DNA of 64,000 nucleotides. It comes from Salinimicrobium sp049680855. GTDB taxonomy: Bacteria; Bacteroidota; Bacteroidia; Flavobacteriales; Flavobacteriaceae. Positions 34,449 through 43,430 of the stretch are shown in pieces. The translations under genes and the position numbers were made by a program. The notes below the pieces were generated by a model that was given only the letters and a program-made list of their open reading frames with translations, did no database searches and had not been told where the DNA came from. The stretch's first letter is position 1, and every line of letters starts with the position of its first letter. Where the stretch lies: assembly GCF_049680855.1 (NCBI RefSeq), contig NZ_JBMPGS010000001.1, positions 620,001-684,000 on the forward strand, in the 5' to 3' direction.

Positions 34449-34493
34449 TAATTGCAGCATTTCTGCAGAATATCCAAAAATGGCATTATCCCT

Positions 34494-34859
34494 ATGAAAT
34501 CTATAGATCCAAAAGAAAAACTCACCCGTTTCAGTCAGCATTGGCATCCGCATCAAATAGCGGTGGTGAATGACATGCAGGTTTTGCTTGCAAAAGTTAA
34601 AGATGAATTCGTGTGGCATGAACATGAAGAGGAAGATGAGCTTTTCCAGGTGCAAAAAGGCACTTTATACATGCAGTTTGAAGACAGGACAGAGGTTGTA
34701 AAAGAAGGCGAGATCATTGTGGTTCCGAAGGGCTTAAAACACTGCCCAAAAACCAAAAACGGAGAGGAAGTGCATATCATGCTTTTTGAAAAACTCAGTA
34801 CAAAACACACGGGTAATGTGCAGGACAGCCTCACCCAATCTGACTATCCAAAAATCTGA
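34494..34859 (+). CDS. Small cupin-domain protein
   Basis: This 121-residue single-domain cupin starts at MKSIDPKEKLTRF; an upstream in-frame ATG at 34452 overlaps a promoter-like region and adds 14 unconserved residues. The first cupin motif is visible in VWHEHEEEDELFQVQKG (His, His, Glu metal ligands), followed by GEIIVVPKGLKHCPKTK with the second-motif histidine. The substrate is unknown; such proteins may be isomerases or oxygenases. It is followed after six bases by a D-2-hydroxyacid dehydrogenase gene, so the two are probably one operon. Confidence 0.85.
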   Translation: MKSIDPKEKLTRFSQHWHPHQIAVVNDMQVLLAKVKDEFVWHEHEEEDELFQVQKGTLYMQFEDRTEVVKEGEIIVVPKGLKHCPKTKNGEEVHIMLFEKLSTKHTGNVQDSLTQSDYPKI

Positions 34860-34865
34860 TTCTTT

Positions 34866-35828
34866 ATGATCATTTTACATGCAGACAGCAATCATCCTAC
34901 TTTAATGAAGCAGCTGGAAGATGCCGGTCACCACAACATAGAAGCCTACAATCAATCGCCTGAAGAAATCCTTGAAAATCAATATTTGTACGACGGGATT
35001 GTGATAAGAAGTCGGTTTAAGATTGGCAAAGATTTTTTGGATGCCGCGCCAAACTTGAAATTCATTGCAAGAGTAGGAGCGGGATTGGAAAGCATAGATG
35101 TCGATTATGCAGAAAAGCGCGGAATAATGCTATTTTCGGCACCTGAGGGAAACAGAAATGCTGTGGGGGAACATGCCCTGGGAATGTTGCTTTCTCTGTT
35201 CAATAAATTAAACCAGGCAGATCGCCAGGTAAGGGAAGGTTTCTGGTACCGCGAGGCAAACCGCGGTGTGGAACTGGAAGGAAAAACCGTGGGGATCATT
35301 GGCTACGGAAATATGGGAAAAGCCTTTGCGAAAAAGTTATGTGGCTTTGATGTAGAGGTTTTGTGCTATGACATCAAAGAAAATATAGGTGATGAAAATG
35401 CGCGGCAGGTAAGCCTTCAGGAGCTTCAGAAGAAAACAGATGTCCTGAGCCTTCATACACCAAGGACTTCAGAAACCAACAAAATGATCAATGAAGATTT
35501 CATAAACTCCTTCAAAAAACCATTTTGGTTCCTCAATACCGCCCGCGGAAAAAGCGTCGTAACTGCCGATCTTGTTACAGCACTTCAGAATAAAAAGATT
35601 CTGGGCGCAGGGCTCGATGTGCTGGAGTATGAAAAAAGCTCTTTTGAGAACCTTTTTTCAGAAGAAGAGCTACCGGAAGCACTTCAGGAATTATTGCTGA
35701 TGAAAAATGTCATTTTAAGTCCGCATGTTGCAGGATGGACAATAGAATCTCATCAAAAACTGGCAAACACCATTGCAGAAAAGATCATCAAGGCCTTTGG
35801 AAGTGCCGACTTAAGTAACCAGAAGTAG
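34866..35828 (+). CDS. D-isomer-specific 2-hydroxyacid dehydrogenase
   Basis: This 320-residue NAD-dependent dehydrogenase has the NAD-binding motif VGIIGYGNMGKAFAKK near residue 142 and the substrate-side RVGAGLESID near residue 72. The catalytic Arg is in FLNTARGKSVV, and the catalytic His is in ILSPHVAGWT. It resembles phosphoglycerate dehydrogenase but lacks the C-terminal ACT domain, so serine synthesis is possible but not shown. It is directly downstream of the cupin gene. Confidence 0.9.
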   Translation: MIILHADSNHPTLMKQLEDAGHHNIEAYNQSPEEILENQYLYDGIVIRSRFKIGKDFLDAAPNLKFIARVGAGLESIDVDYAEKRGIMLFSAPEGNRNAVGEHALGMLLSLFNKLNQADRQVREGFWYREANRGVELEGKTVGIIGYGNMGKAFAKKLCGFDVEVLCYDIKENIGDENARQVSLQELQKKTDVLSLHTPRTSETNKMINEDFINSFKKPFWFLNTARGKSVVTADLVTALQNKKILGAGLDVLEYEKSSFENLFSEEELPEALQELLLMKNVILSPHVAGWTIESHQKLANTIAEKIIKAFGSADLSNQK

Positions 35829-35880
35829 TAAAACCGCGATTCATTGCGGTTGCATAAGCTGTCACGAAACTTTAAAAGAT

Positions 35881-36267
35881 ATGAAAAACAGGGTAACAGG
35901 AATTGGTGGAATTTTTTTTAAGACCAAAGATCCAAATGCAGTAAAAGACTGGTATAATAAACATCTAGGATTAAATACAGATCAATGGGGCTGCACCTTT
36001 TGGTGGAAGGATGAAAACGGGAACAAATGTTCTACGCAATGGAGCCCGTTTAAAGAAGATACCACTTATTTTGAACCTTCAAAAAAGGAATTTATGATGA
36101 ACTTTCGGGTGGAGAACCTGGAGGAATTGCTGGAAGTTTTGAAGGAAGAAGGAGTTGAGGTCATGGATGAGATCCAGAAGGTTGAAGAGGGGAAATTCGG
36201 CTGGATCATGGATCCCGAAGGAAATAAAATTGAGCTTTGGGAACCAAACGATAAAGCTTTTTTATAG
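35881..36267 (+). CDS. VOC-family (glyoxalase-like) protein
   Basis: This 128-residue protein contains one vicinal-oxygen-chelate domain: a first beta-alpha-beta repeat (GIGGIFFKTKDPNAVKDWYN) and a second repeat (EFMMNFRVENLEELLEVLKE), ending in the typical PEGNKIELWEP strand with the metal-ligand Glu. The exact reaction is unknown; a homodimeric lyase or binding role is usual. It is transcribed alone or with the preceding dehydrogenase, with a 52-base gap. Confidence 0.88.
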   Translation: MKNRVTGIGGIFFKTKDPNAVKDWYNKHLGLNTDQWGCTFWWKDENGNKCSTQWSPFKEDTTYFEPSKKEFMMNFRVENLEELLEVLKEEGVEVMDEIQKVEEGKFGWIMDPEGNKIELWEPNDKAFL

Positions 36268-36363
36268 TAGATAATTTAGTGGCTATGCAGCCTTTTGGTT
36301 TTCAGTGAAATACTAAAGTTTTTTTAAATAAGCTTTTAATCTTTTTCAGAAAAGACGCTGCCT

Positions 36364-36371
36364 TACCTTTG
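36364..36371 (+). promoter_or_regulatory. -7 element for the MFS gene
   Basis: TACCTTTG matches TAnnTTTG, with CTTT at 36341-36344 nineteen bases upstream of it. The TTG start codon follows 28 bases later. Confidence 0.5.
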
Positions 36372-36399
36372 CAGGTTTTAATGTATAAATAAAACCGGT

Positions 36400-37593
36400 T
36401 TGAAAGATTTCTTCTATTTTGTAAAAGGTAATTTTAGGCAGGTGAGCTTTGGCTGGCTACTTACCTTTTTGTCTAGTTTTGGTCAAACTTTTCTAATTTC
36501 TCTATACGTTCCTGAAATCATTAGGGCTTTTAATATTTCTGAAGGTTCTTTTGGCGCTATATATGCCAGTTGTACGCTGGCGGCTTCTTTTATAATGCTT
36601 ACCGTAGGACATACAGTTGATCATAAATCTGTAAAAAAGGTCACGGCCTACACGATTATATGTCTGGCATTTTCGTGCATATTATTAGGTTTTTCTTACC
36701 ATATTGGGCTGCTTTTTATTGCTTTGACTGGATTAAGGCTTACAGGCCAAGGGTTGCTAAGCCATATTAGCATGACCATTATTTCCAAATACTATGATAA
36801 GAACAGGGGAAAGGCGCTGAGTATTTCTTCTTTGGGATATTCTGTGGGCGAGGCTGTATTTCCGGTCATTATTGCGCTTGTCATTAGCTGGTTTGACTGG
36901 AGGATGGCAGCAATTGGAAGTGGTGTGGCGCTTTTACTCTACCTAATACGTTTAAAATTTACAAAACTTGATCATTTTGATAAACAACTCACCGGGGAAG
37001 GAAGGCCATCGACTTTGTCTCTCATGAGGAATTACAAGGAAATCGTGTTTGACAATAAGTTTTCTGTAATGGTACCGGCAAGTTTTATCCTTGGCTTTTC
37101 CAGTACCGCCATCTTCTTTTACCAATATGTATTTGTGGAAGATAAGGGTTGGTCCATTCAGCTTTATGCCACCTTTTTTACAATTTATGCCGCAACCCGC
37201 TTCCTTTTCTCACTTTTCGGTGGATTATGGGTAGATAAATTTACGGCCAAAGTGCTGTTTCGATATTACCTGCTACCCATGACTTTGGGGCTCATTCCTT
37301 TTGCCTTAATGGATAGTATCATGGGTGCTTTGATCTTCCTGGTGCTGGCAGGAATTACGACAGGAGTGGCCGGCACCGTAAAAACTTCTTTGATTGCCGA
37401 GATCTACGGAACCGAAAAAATGGGAGCTATTCGAAGTGTCTTTACCATGTTTATGGTCATTAGCACCGCCTTAGGACCTCTTATCATCGGCTTTTTAATT
37501 GACGCGGGCATAAGTTTTAGTACAATAATGCTGTTGATTGCCGCAGCCATGTTTCTAATTGTTCTGAATTCCCAGCGGATTCGAGCTTATTAA
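36400..37593 (+). CDS. Major facilitator superfamily transporter
   Basis: This 397-residue transporter has about twelve hydrophobic helices. It starts with TTG at 36400 (MKDFFYFVKGNFRQVSFGWL); the only nearby upstream ATG is closed by a stop within three codons. Conserved features include GHTVDHKSVKK between helices 2 and 3 (motif A-like) and the repeated GLWVDKFTAK in the second half, a clear two-domain duplication. The substrate is unknown. The downstream terminator at 37623-37655 is shared with the convergent YwbE gene. Confidence 0.9.
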   Translation: MKDFFYFVKGNFRQVSFGWLLTFLSSFGQTFLISLYVPEIIRAFNISEGSFGAIYASCTLAASFIMLTVGHTVDHKSVKKVTAYTIICLAFSCILLGFSYHIGLLFIALTGLRLTGQGLLSHISMTIISKYYDKNRGKALSISSLGYSVGEAVFPVIIALVISWFDWRMAAIGSGVALLLYLIRLKFTKLDHFDKQLTGEGRPSTLSLMRNYKEIVFDNKFSVMVPASFILGFSSTAIFFYQYVFVEDKGWSIQLYATFFTIYAATRFLFSLFGGLWVDKFTAKVLFRYYLLPMTLGLIPFALMDSIMGALIFLVLAGITTGVAGTVKTSLIAEIYGTEKMGAIRSVFTMFMVISTALGPLIIGFLIDAGISFSTIMLLIAAAMFLIVLNSQRIRAY

Positions 37594-37622
37594 GAAGAGT
37601 TAATTGCTTATTAAACTGAAAA

Positions 37623-37655
37623 TTTGAGATTCTGAACCTGTTTCAGAATCTCAAA
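37623..37655. terminator. Bidirectional terminator built on a CTGAA-N5-TTCAG repeat
   Basis: The 14-base perfect stem TTTGAGATTCTGAA (37623-37636) pairs with TTCAGAATCTCAAA (37642-37655) around a CCTGT loop between convergent genes. The inner part has the same geometry as the repeats at 45145, 51057 and 56914. Confidence 0.75.
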
Positions 37656-37670
37656 TAATCTGTAGAAATT

Positions 37671-37865
37671 CTAAGCGATAATATGTTGTACTCTTCCCAC
37701 TTCCCCACTTTCAAGACGCACTTTGATGCCGTGAGGATGTGACGGAGATTTTGTAAGAATATCACGAACCACACCTTCCGTGAGTTTCCCTGAACGCTGA
37801 TCCTGCTTTTGCACAATACTTACTTCCATTCCGGCTGAAATCTCCTTACGTCGTGGTTTCATCAT
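37671..37865 (-). CDS. YwbE-family protein
   Basis: This small basic protein of about 64 residues carries QKQDQRSGKLTEGVVRDIL and SPSHPHGIKVRLESGEVGRV, the two YwbE signatures. The family is conserved in bacteria with unknown function and may bind nucleic acid. The start is set at 37865 (MMKPRRKEISAGM) because a strong Shine-Dalgarno sequence precedes it; a longer frame from 37904 would overlap the upstream gene by 20 bases. It is downstream of an NAD(P)-binding protein gene on the same strand. Confidence 0.88.
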   Translation of the reverse strand: MMKPRRKEISAGMEVSIVQKQDQRSGKLTEGVVRDILTKSPSHPHGIKVRLESGEVGRVQHIIA

Positions 37866-37869
37866 TTTG

Positions 37870-37876
37870 ACCTCCT
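37870..37876 (-). promoter_or_regulatory. Strong Shine-Dalgarno site of the YwbE gene
   Basis: On the minus strand AAAGGAGGTCAAAATG places AGGAGGT four bases before the ATG. Such perfect sites are rare in Bacteroidota, and this one decides the start. Confidence 0.7.
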
Positions 37877-37884
37877 TTAATACA

Positions 37885-38532
37885 TCACCCCTGACTAATC
37901 TCAATCAAAGCAGATTTTATGGGCTCGTCTCCCTCAATCGCTTCAAACGTTTTATTTTTCGCCAATGGATCTGCAAGGGACATCACTAAAAGGAAAGCCA
38001 CATCATCTCGGGAAATTTCACCGCGTTCGACTTTTTCGCCTAATTGTACTTTTCCCATTCCCAGGTCATCTGTAAGCGCCCCGGGACGCACAATGGTATA
38101 GTTGAGTCCGCTGTTGCGTAGATATTTGTCTGCTTCAGCCTTTGCTTTTAGGTAATGTTCAAGTTCTTTATGCGAAGAAGGTTCGTCTGCGCTCATTGCG
38201 CTTAGCATCACAAATTTCTTTACTTTGGCCTTTACGGCAGCATCAATAACTTTAATAGCTCCTTCTTCATCTACTGCGGTAGTTTTTTCGGGGCCGGTGT
38301 GTCCTCCCGAACCTGCTGCAAAAATCACCTTGTCAATTCCCTTTAGCGCAGGAGAAAGATCGTCCTGCTCAAGATCTGCCAGGACAGATTCCACATCCAT
38401 ATCATCAAAAATGGATTTTTGCTCCTCCTTTCGAATCATCGCAATGGGTTCAAAGCTTTGTGTATTGTTGAGTATCTCTATAACTCGTTTTCCGGTGCTG
38501 CCGTGCGCACCTACTATCAGTATTTTTTCCAT
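37885..38532 (-). CDS. NAD(P)-binding SDR-like (NmrA/atypical SDR) protein
   Basis: This 215-residue Rossmann-fold protein has an N-terminal ILIVGAHGSTGKRVIEIL (GxxGxxG) near residues 4-21, a conserved KVIFAAGSGGHTG, and an SAMSADEPSS/YLKAKAEADKYL region where the usual YxxxK pair is replaced by the atypical-SDR form. It resembles the YwnB/HSCARG class, which bind NAD(P)H and may lack catalysis. It is followed after 19 bases by the YwbE gene, so the two are probably cotranscribed. Confidence 0.85.
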   Translation of the reverse strand: MEKILIVGAHGSTGKRVIEILNNTQSFEPIAMIRKEEQKSIFDDMDVESVLADLEQDDLSPALKGIDKVIFAAGSGGHTGPEKTTAVDEEGAIKVIDAAVKAKVKKFVMLSAMSADEPSSHKELEHYLKAKAEADKYLRNSGLNYTIVRPGALTDDLGMGKVQLGEKVERGEISRDDVAFLLVMSLADPLAKNKTFEAIEGDEPIKSALIEISQG

Positions 38533-38632
38533 GATTTTCTTTTCTGAAATAGAAATATACTAATCAAAAAAGGAACTTCCAACCCTTTGGTTCTAATAAC
38601 AAATTATTAACGCGGTTTCAGCAGGAAGAAAT

Positions 38633-40444
38633 TTAAACTGAAGTCTGATTTTTGGATACTTTGTTTTCCAATTCCTTTTGAAATTCTTCCAAAACAGGCT
38701 TTACAGTACTTTCAGGAAGATCGGAGATTTTTATATACATCAAGCCATCCACCACATCGTTAAATAAGGGGTCTACATTAAAAGCAATGACCCTGGCGTT
38801 TTGCTTGACGTACTTTTTTATCAAAACGGGCAGGCGAAGGCTTCCCGGCTCTATTTCGTCGATGATCTTATCAAACTTCTGAAGATCGGCTTTTGTAGCA
38901 TCAAAAACGAAATCCTTGTCCCCGTCTTTCAGTTTCACCTTAAATTCCTTTTTTGGCCGAACATATTGCGCAATGTAAGGATCATAATAGTGCGACTTCA
39001 TAAATTCGATCATCAGTGACTTTGAAAAATTTGAAAACTTATTGCTGATGCTCACGCCGCCAATCAAATATTTATGCGTTGGGAAACGAAGCGTGCAATG
39101 AACAATCCCTTTCCATAAAAGGAAAAGGGGCATTGGCCGCATTTGATATTCTTTTATAATGAAAGCTCTTCCCATTTCAATGGACTGGCTCATCATCTCG
39201 TGCAACTCCTGGTCAAACCGGAAAAGATCCTGAAGGTAGAATCCATTCATGCCGTATTTTTCATAAATCTCAGCTCCCATTCCCATTCGGTAAGCTCCGG
39301 CAATTTTATTTGTGTCATTATCCCAAAGGAACATATGGTAGTAATAATCATCAAATTCGTCCAGGTCTATTGGTTTATTTGTTCCCTCCCCAATTTCCCG
39401 AAAAGTAATTTCTCTTAGTCTTCCTATTTCCTGAAGAATATTTGGAATGACTTCTTTCTTCGCGAGAAACACTTCATAGTTTTTGCTTTCCAGCAGCCTT
39501 TTATCTAACACCCGGCAGGTTTGGACTTCGGCTTTCATTAGTTCCTCATTGGTTTCTTCCACGATCTTTTGGGGCGGTTTTGGTTTCTTGAGGTTCTTCG
39601 GAATACCTTTTAAAAAGTTCTTTTTCTCAAAGGAATTTGCCAGCATATAGGTCTTTCTGCGAAGAAAAGCAGTGTAAGTTTCCAGGTCGGGCAAATTCTG
39701 TTGGTCTTCCGGGGAAATCGCGTTCCCTATACGTACTTTAATTTTCCGTTTTTTCTGGGAGAGCATTTCACTGGGTAGCTTTGCAGTGCGTAAAATGTCA
39801 TTTACTGAAGCTAATCTATAAAAGAAAGTGCTGTTACGGGCGTGGAAGTATATAGGGATCACCGGTACCTTGGACTTCTGGATCAATTTCATTGCCGATG
39901 GTTCCCAAGGCCTGTCTACGATCATTCTATGATCCCGATATGTTGAAACTTCACCTGCAGGGAAAATTCCCAGCGGTTTTCCTTCCTGTAAATGTGCAAT
40001 GGCATCTTTGATCCCGGCAAGACTTGATTGTGCATCTTTATGCTCTTCAAAAGGGTTTACCGGCATGATGTAAGGCTTCAGCGGATCTATACGGTGCAGG
40101 AGAAAGTTGGCGATCACTTTATAATCTTCTCTTTTGGCAAGGAGCAATTTCATAAGGATCATGCCGTCAATCCCACCCAGCGGATGGTTAGAAATGGTAA
40201 TAAAAGGACCATTTTTGGGTATTCTCTTAAGGTCTTCTTCGGGAATTTCAAAATCAATTTCAAAAGCCTTCAAAATGGAATCTATAAATTGCGTTCCGGA
40301 GAGATTTTTCCGTTTTTCGTATTCCTTATTGATAACCGAAAGCTTGGTGCTTTGAAGCACCATCCATCCTATGGAAGTTCCTAAAAACCCATATTTATCC
40401 AGGTTCATTACTTTGGCAACTTCTTTCGAACTTACAATACCCAT
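38633..40444 (-). CDS. Fused lysophospholipid acyltransferase plus GNAT-type N-acyltransferase (OlsF-like)
   Basis: This 603-residue two-domain protein resembles bifunctional aminolipid (ornithine-lipid type) synthases. Domain 1, about residues 75-290, is a PlsC-like O-acyltransferase with the active-site block SNHPLGGIDG (85-94) and the IFPAGEVS acceptor motif. Domain 2, about 330-500, is an OlsB/hemolysin-type GNAT: RMGMGAEIYEKYGMNGFYLQ and the FRFDQELHEMMSQSIEMGRA helix. The C-terminal 100 residues are unassigned. Fused proteins of this type make N-acyl amino-acid lipids in several Bacteroidota. The amino-acid head group cannot be read from sequence. It is downstream of lysC on the same strand. 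Confidence 0.78.
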   Translation of the reverse strand: MGIVSSKEVAKVMNLDKYGFLGTSIGWMVLQSTKLSVINKEYEKRKNLSGTQFIDSILKAFEIDFEIPEEDLKRIPKNGPFITISNHPLGGIDGMILMKLLLAKREDYKVIANFLLHRIDPLKPYIMPVNPFEEHKDAQSSLAGIKDAIAHLQEGKPLGIFPAGEVSTYRDHRMIVDRPWEPSAMKLIQKSKVPVIPIYFHARNSTFFYRLASVNDILRTAKLPSEMLSQKKRKIKVRIGNAISPEDQQNLPDLETYTAFLRRKTYMLANSFEKKNFLKGIPKNLKKPKPPQKIVEETNEELMKAEVQTCRVLDKRLLESKNYEVFLAKKEVIPNILQEIGRLREITFREIGEGTNKPIDLDEFDDYYYHMFLWDNDTNKIAGAYRMGMGAEIYEKYGMNGFYLQDLFRFDQELHEMMSQSIEMGRAFIIKEYQMRPMPLFLLWKGIVHCTLRFPTHKYLIGGVSISNKFSNFSKSLMIEFMKSHYYDPYIAQYVRPKKEFKVKLKDGDKDFVFDATKADLQKFDKIIDEIEPGSLRLPVLIKKYVKQNARVIAFNVDPLFNDVVDGLMYIKISDLPESTVKPVLEEFQKELENKVSKNQTSV

Positions 40445-40484
40445 ATGTGATCTAATTTATTTTCAGCAGAATTAAAAGAACATT

Positions 40485-41735
40485 CTAGCCTCTGGTTACT
40501 ATCTGAACGGTTTCTTTGGCTAATTGTTTCAACAGAATTTCCTTGTCTTTCTCAAGACTTTTAATAGCGGCATCGTCGAAATGCCGAATGGTATACAAAG
40601 AAACGCCGGTGAGGTATTCTACTTTAAATCTGGCTTTTAAATGGTTGATTAACTTTTCCAAGTTATTAAATTTATTATCAACACACACAGAAAAACTAAT
40701 CGCAGAGTTTTGGATGAGGTCTACCTTGATTTGATATTTATGAAATAAACTGAAGATTTCACTTATGTTTTCCTCTACCATAAAAGAAAAATCCAGCGCC
40801 GACAAGGAAATTAAAACCTGGTTTCTCTTTACAATAAAACACGGCATGTGCGGTATTAACGCCTGACCTTTACTTACGGCAGTGCCCTCTTTTTCAGGAT
40901 GTAAAAAAGACCTTACATACAAGGGAATTTCTTTGCGCTGTAAGGGTTGCAGCGTCTTTGGGTGAATTACAGAAGCACCGTAAAAAGCGAGTTCTATGGC
41001 TTCTTCATACGAGATTTGGTTAAGGAGTGCAGGGTTTTTAAAAACGCGTGGATCTGCATTTAGAACACCGGGTACATCTTTCCAAATGGTAACGCTTTGT
41101 GCATTGAGGCAATATGCGAAAATGGCTGCAGTATAATCACTTCCCTCCCTTCCAAGAGTGGTGGTGAAATTATTACTGTCTGCCCCAATAAAACCCTGGG
41201 TAATGCTGAGGGATTGAAGATTTACGGCAGCAATTATCTCTTCCTGGGTTTCTTCCCATTGTACCTGTGCATCGCGGTAGGTACTATCGGTTTTAATAAG
41301 ATTTCGTGCATCCAGCCATTGATTTTGAACACCTTGAAACTTAAGATATTCACTTACAACTCTGGTAGAAATCAATTCCCCGTAACAAACTATCTGGTCG
41401 TAAACAAAATCATACTTGGTGGATTTGTTATGTTCAAGAAAATTTTCCAGTGTGTCAAAAAGGGCATTTATTTGTGAGAAAATTACAGCTTCCTTGTTTT
41501 CAAAAAGCTCCAGCAGGATGGAATGATGAAACTCTTTAACCTGGTGAAGACTGCTTCGAAAAGGTTTCCCAGAGAGGTAATCTTCTACAACGGTTTCCAG
41601 AGCATTTGTGGTTTTGCCCATGGCAGAAATAACAATGAGTTTATTCTCGTTTCCTGCCGTTTCCAGGACCTTTAGTACATTTTTGACGCCCCCGGCATCC
41701 TTGACAGATGCACCTCCAAATTTGAATATTCTCAT
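40485..41735 (-). CDS. lysC: Aspartate kinase (aspartokinase), monofunctional
   Basis: This 416-residue protein phosphorylates aspartate, the first step to Lys, Thr, Met and diaminopimelate. The kinase domain starts with FKFGGASVKDAGGV (4-17) and includes the catalytic-site TLGREGSDYTAAIFA and DPRVFKNPALL. The C-terminal part (about 300-416) holds ACT-like regulatory strands, so feedback inhibition by end products is expected. Unlike E. coli ThrA it lacks a fused homoserine dehydrogenase. It overlaps the GNAT gene upstream by four bases. Confidence 0.9.
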   Translation of the reverse strand: MRIFKFGGASVKDAGGVKNVLKVLETAGNENKLIVISAMGKTTNALETVVEDYLSGKPFRSSLHQVKEFHHSILLELFENKEAVIFSQINALFDTLENFLEHNKSTKYDFVYDQIVCYGELISTRVVSEYLKFQGVQNQWLDARNLIKTDSTYRDAQVQWEETQEEIIAAVNLQSLSITQGFIGADSNNFTTTLGREGSDYTAAIFAYCLNAQSVTIWKDVPGVLNADPRVFKNPALLNQISYEEAIELAFYGASVIHPKTLQPLQRKEIPLYVRSFLHPEKEGTAVSKGQALIPHMPCFIVKRNQVLISLSALDFSFMVEENISEIFSLFHKYQIKVDLIQNSAISFSVCVDNKFNNLEKLINHLKARFKVEYLTGVSLYTIRHFDDAAIKSLEKDKEILLKQLAKETVQIVTRG

Positions 41736-42214
41736 TGAATTTTTTCTGTGAATTTTCTGATGCCTTCGCTGTCCATCTGGACAGTATACCAGTCTTTCAG
41801 GATAGTTGCGCCGCTGCGCTCATAGAAATCAATGGCATGTTGATTCCAATCCAGTACAACCCATTCAACCCTCTTAAGGTCTTGTGATTTGGCGAAAGAT
41901 ATTACTTCCTTATAAAGGGCATTTCCAAGGCCGGTTCCACGTTTTTCTTCTCTTACAATGAGATCTTCGAGGTGAAGCGTTCTTCCTTTCCATGTGGAAA
42001 ATCTATAGTACACCAAAGCCATTCCTTCAATTCTTCCTGCTACTTCGGCAACAAAACAGGTGAAGAGAGGATTATCGCCAAAACCTTCTTTTTCAAGAGT
42101 TTCAACGGTGATTTCAACCGCATCGGGTTCGTTTTCAAAAGCTGCCAGTTCTCCAACCAATTCTAATACAGCAGGCATATCTTCTTTGTTGGCCTTCCTA
42201 ATCTTGAATTCCAT
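41732..42214 (-). CDS. GNAT-family N-acetyltransferase
   Basis: This 160-residue single-domain acetyltransferase starts at MEFKIRKANKEDMPAVLELV; an in-frame ATG at 42232 would add six residues. The acetyl-CoA pyrophosphate loop is VREEKRGTGLGNALYKEV (R/QxxGxG/A). The C-terminal WNQHAIDFYERSGATIL is the typical GNAT motif B. It resembles diamine or spermidine/SSAT-type acetyltransferases. It is coupled by a four-base overlap to lysC. Confidence 0.88.
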   Translation of the reverse strand: MEFKIRKANKEDMPAVLELVGELAAFENEPDAVEITVETLEKEGFGDNPLFTCFVAEVAGRIEGMALVYYRFSTWKGRTLHLEDLIVREEKRGTGLGNALYKEVISFAKSQDLKRVEWVVLDWNQHAIDFYERSGATILKDWYTVQMDSEGIRKFTEKIQ

Positions 42215-42273
42215 ATGTTTTCTTTGAGACAAAAATAGAAATTGATTTTAAGAATAAATTCACGAAATCGTTG

Positions 42274-42304
42274 TAGTTCTGTAAAAATATTTAGGTTAGT
42301 TTTG
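42274..42304 (+). promoter_or_regulatory. Promoter of fbp
   Basis: TAGTTTTG at 42297-42304 matches TAnnTTTG; TTG occurs at 42271-42273 near the expected -33 distance. The fbp ATG is 27 bases downstream. Confidence 0.55.
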
Positions 42305-42331
42305 TTCGCGTAACCAGATGGAGCTTCAAAA

Positions 42332-43333
42332 ATGGCAAAAAAGAACCAGACTTTAGGAGAGTTTATTATTGAAAACCAGGCAGCATTTCCTTTTTCTTCA
42401 GGAGAACTTTCCCGCCTGATTAACTCCATAAGGCTGGCCGCAAAAGTGGTGAACCACGAAGTCAATAAAGCCGGACTGGTTGATATTACCGGTGCTGCGG
42501 GTGAAACAAATATACAGGGGGAAGACCAGCAAAAGCTGGATGTTTATGCTAATGAAAAATTCATTCAGACATTGACGAACCGCGAGATTGTTTGCGGAAT
42601 CGCTTCCGAAGAAAATGATGATTTCATTACAATTTCGGGCCAAAAAAATGACCATCAGAATAAGTATGTGGTTTTAATGGATCCACTCGATGGCAGTTCC
42701 AATATTGATGTAAATGTTTCTGTGGGAACTATTTTTTCTATCTACAGGAGAGTAACACCGCTTGGCACACCGGTACAACTTGAAGATTTTTTACAACCGG
42801 GCCATAAACAGGTGGCTGCCGGGTACGTGGTTTATGGGACTTCGACCATGCTCGTTTATACAACGGGACACGGCGTGAATGGATTTACCTTAAACCCCGC
42901 TTTGGGCTCATGGTACTTGTCACATCCTGATATGAAATTTCCCGAAGACGGGCGCATCTATTCGGTAAATGAAGGGAATTATGTGCATTTTCCACAGGGT
43001 GTAAAAGACTATATTAAATATTGTCAGCAGGAAGAGGGTGAGAGGCCGTATACTTCAAGATATATTGGTTCGCTGGTTTCAGATTTTCACCGGAATATGA
43101 TCAAAGGCGGAATATACATCTATCCCACCACTTCAAAAGCACCTGATGGAAAATTGCGTTTGTTGTACGAATGTAATCCAATGGCTTATATCGCTGAGCA
43201 GGCAGGAGGCAAGGCCAGTGACGGTTTTAGACGAATAATGGATATTGAGCCTAAGGAACTTCATCAAAGAGTTCCTTTCTTCTGCGGAAATAGTGAAATG
43301 GTAGAAAAAGTTGAAGATTTTATGGCTAGGTAG
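42332..43333 (+). CDS. fbp: Fructose-1,6-bisphosphatase, class 1
   Basis: This 333-residue gluconeogenic enzyme hydrolyses fructose-1,6-bisphosphate. The metal site is in VLMDPLDGSSNIDVNVSVGT (near residues 110-128), with the upstream acidic GIASEEND. The 6-phosphate site is RYIGSLVSDFHRNMIKGGIY near residue 238. The C-terminal CNPMAYIAEQAGGKASDG motif supplies the last metal ligand. It is transcribed alone and divergently from lysC-GNAT. The ATG lies inside a copy of the TTCAAAAATGGC repeat. Confidence 0.96.
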   Translation: MAKKNQTLGEFIIENQAAFPFSSGELSRLINSIRLAAKVVNHEVNKAGLVDITGAAGETNIQGEDQQKLDVYANEKFIQTLTNREIVCGIASEENDDFITISGQKNDHQNKYVVLMDPLDGSSNIDVNVSVGTIFSIYRRVTPLGTPVQLEDFLQPGHKQVAAGYVVYGTSTMLVYTTGHGVNGFTLNPALGSWYLSHPDMKFPEDGRIYSVNEGNYVHFPQGVKDYIKYCQQEEGERPYTSRYIGSLVSDFHRNMIKGGIYIYPTTSKAPDGKLRLLYECNPMAYIAEQAGGKASDGFRRIMDIEPKELHQRVPFFCGNSEMVEKVEDFMAR

Positions 43334-43385
43334 CAAATAAATTTACAGATTTTAGCAGGTAGAGTTTTGTATCAGCTTTTTTGAA

Positions 43386-43430
43386 AACCTCCACCTCTAA
43401 CCTCTAACTTTCAACCTCTACAACCTCTTA
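43386..43430. repeat. Low-complexity AACCTCTA repeat
   Basis: Five near-copies of a CCTCTAAC-type unit lie end to end between the convergent fbp and TerB-like genes. This is simple-sequence intergenic DNA. Confidence 0.6.
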
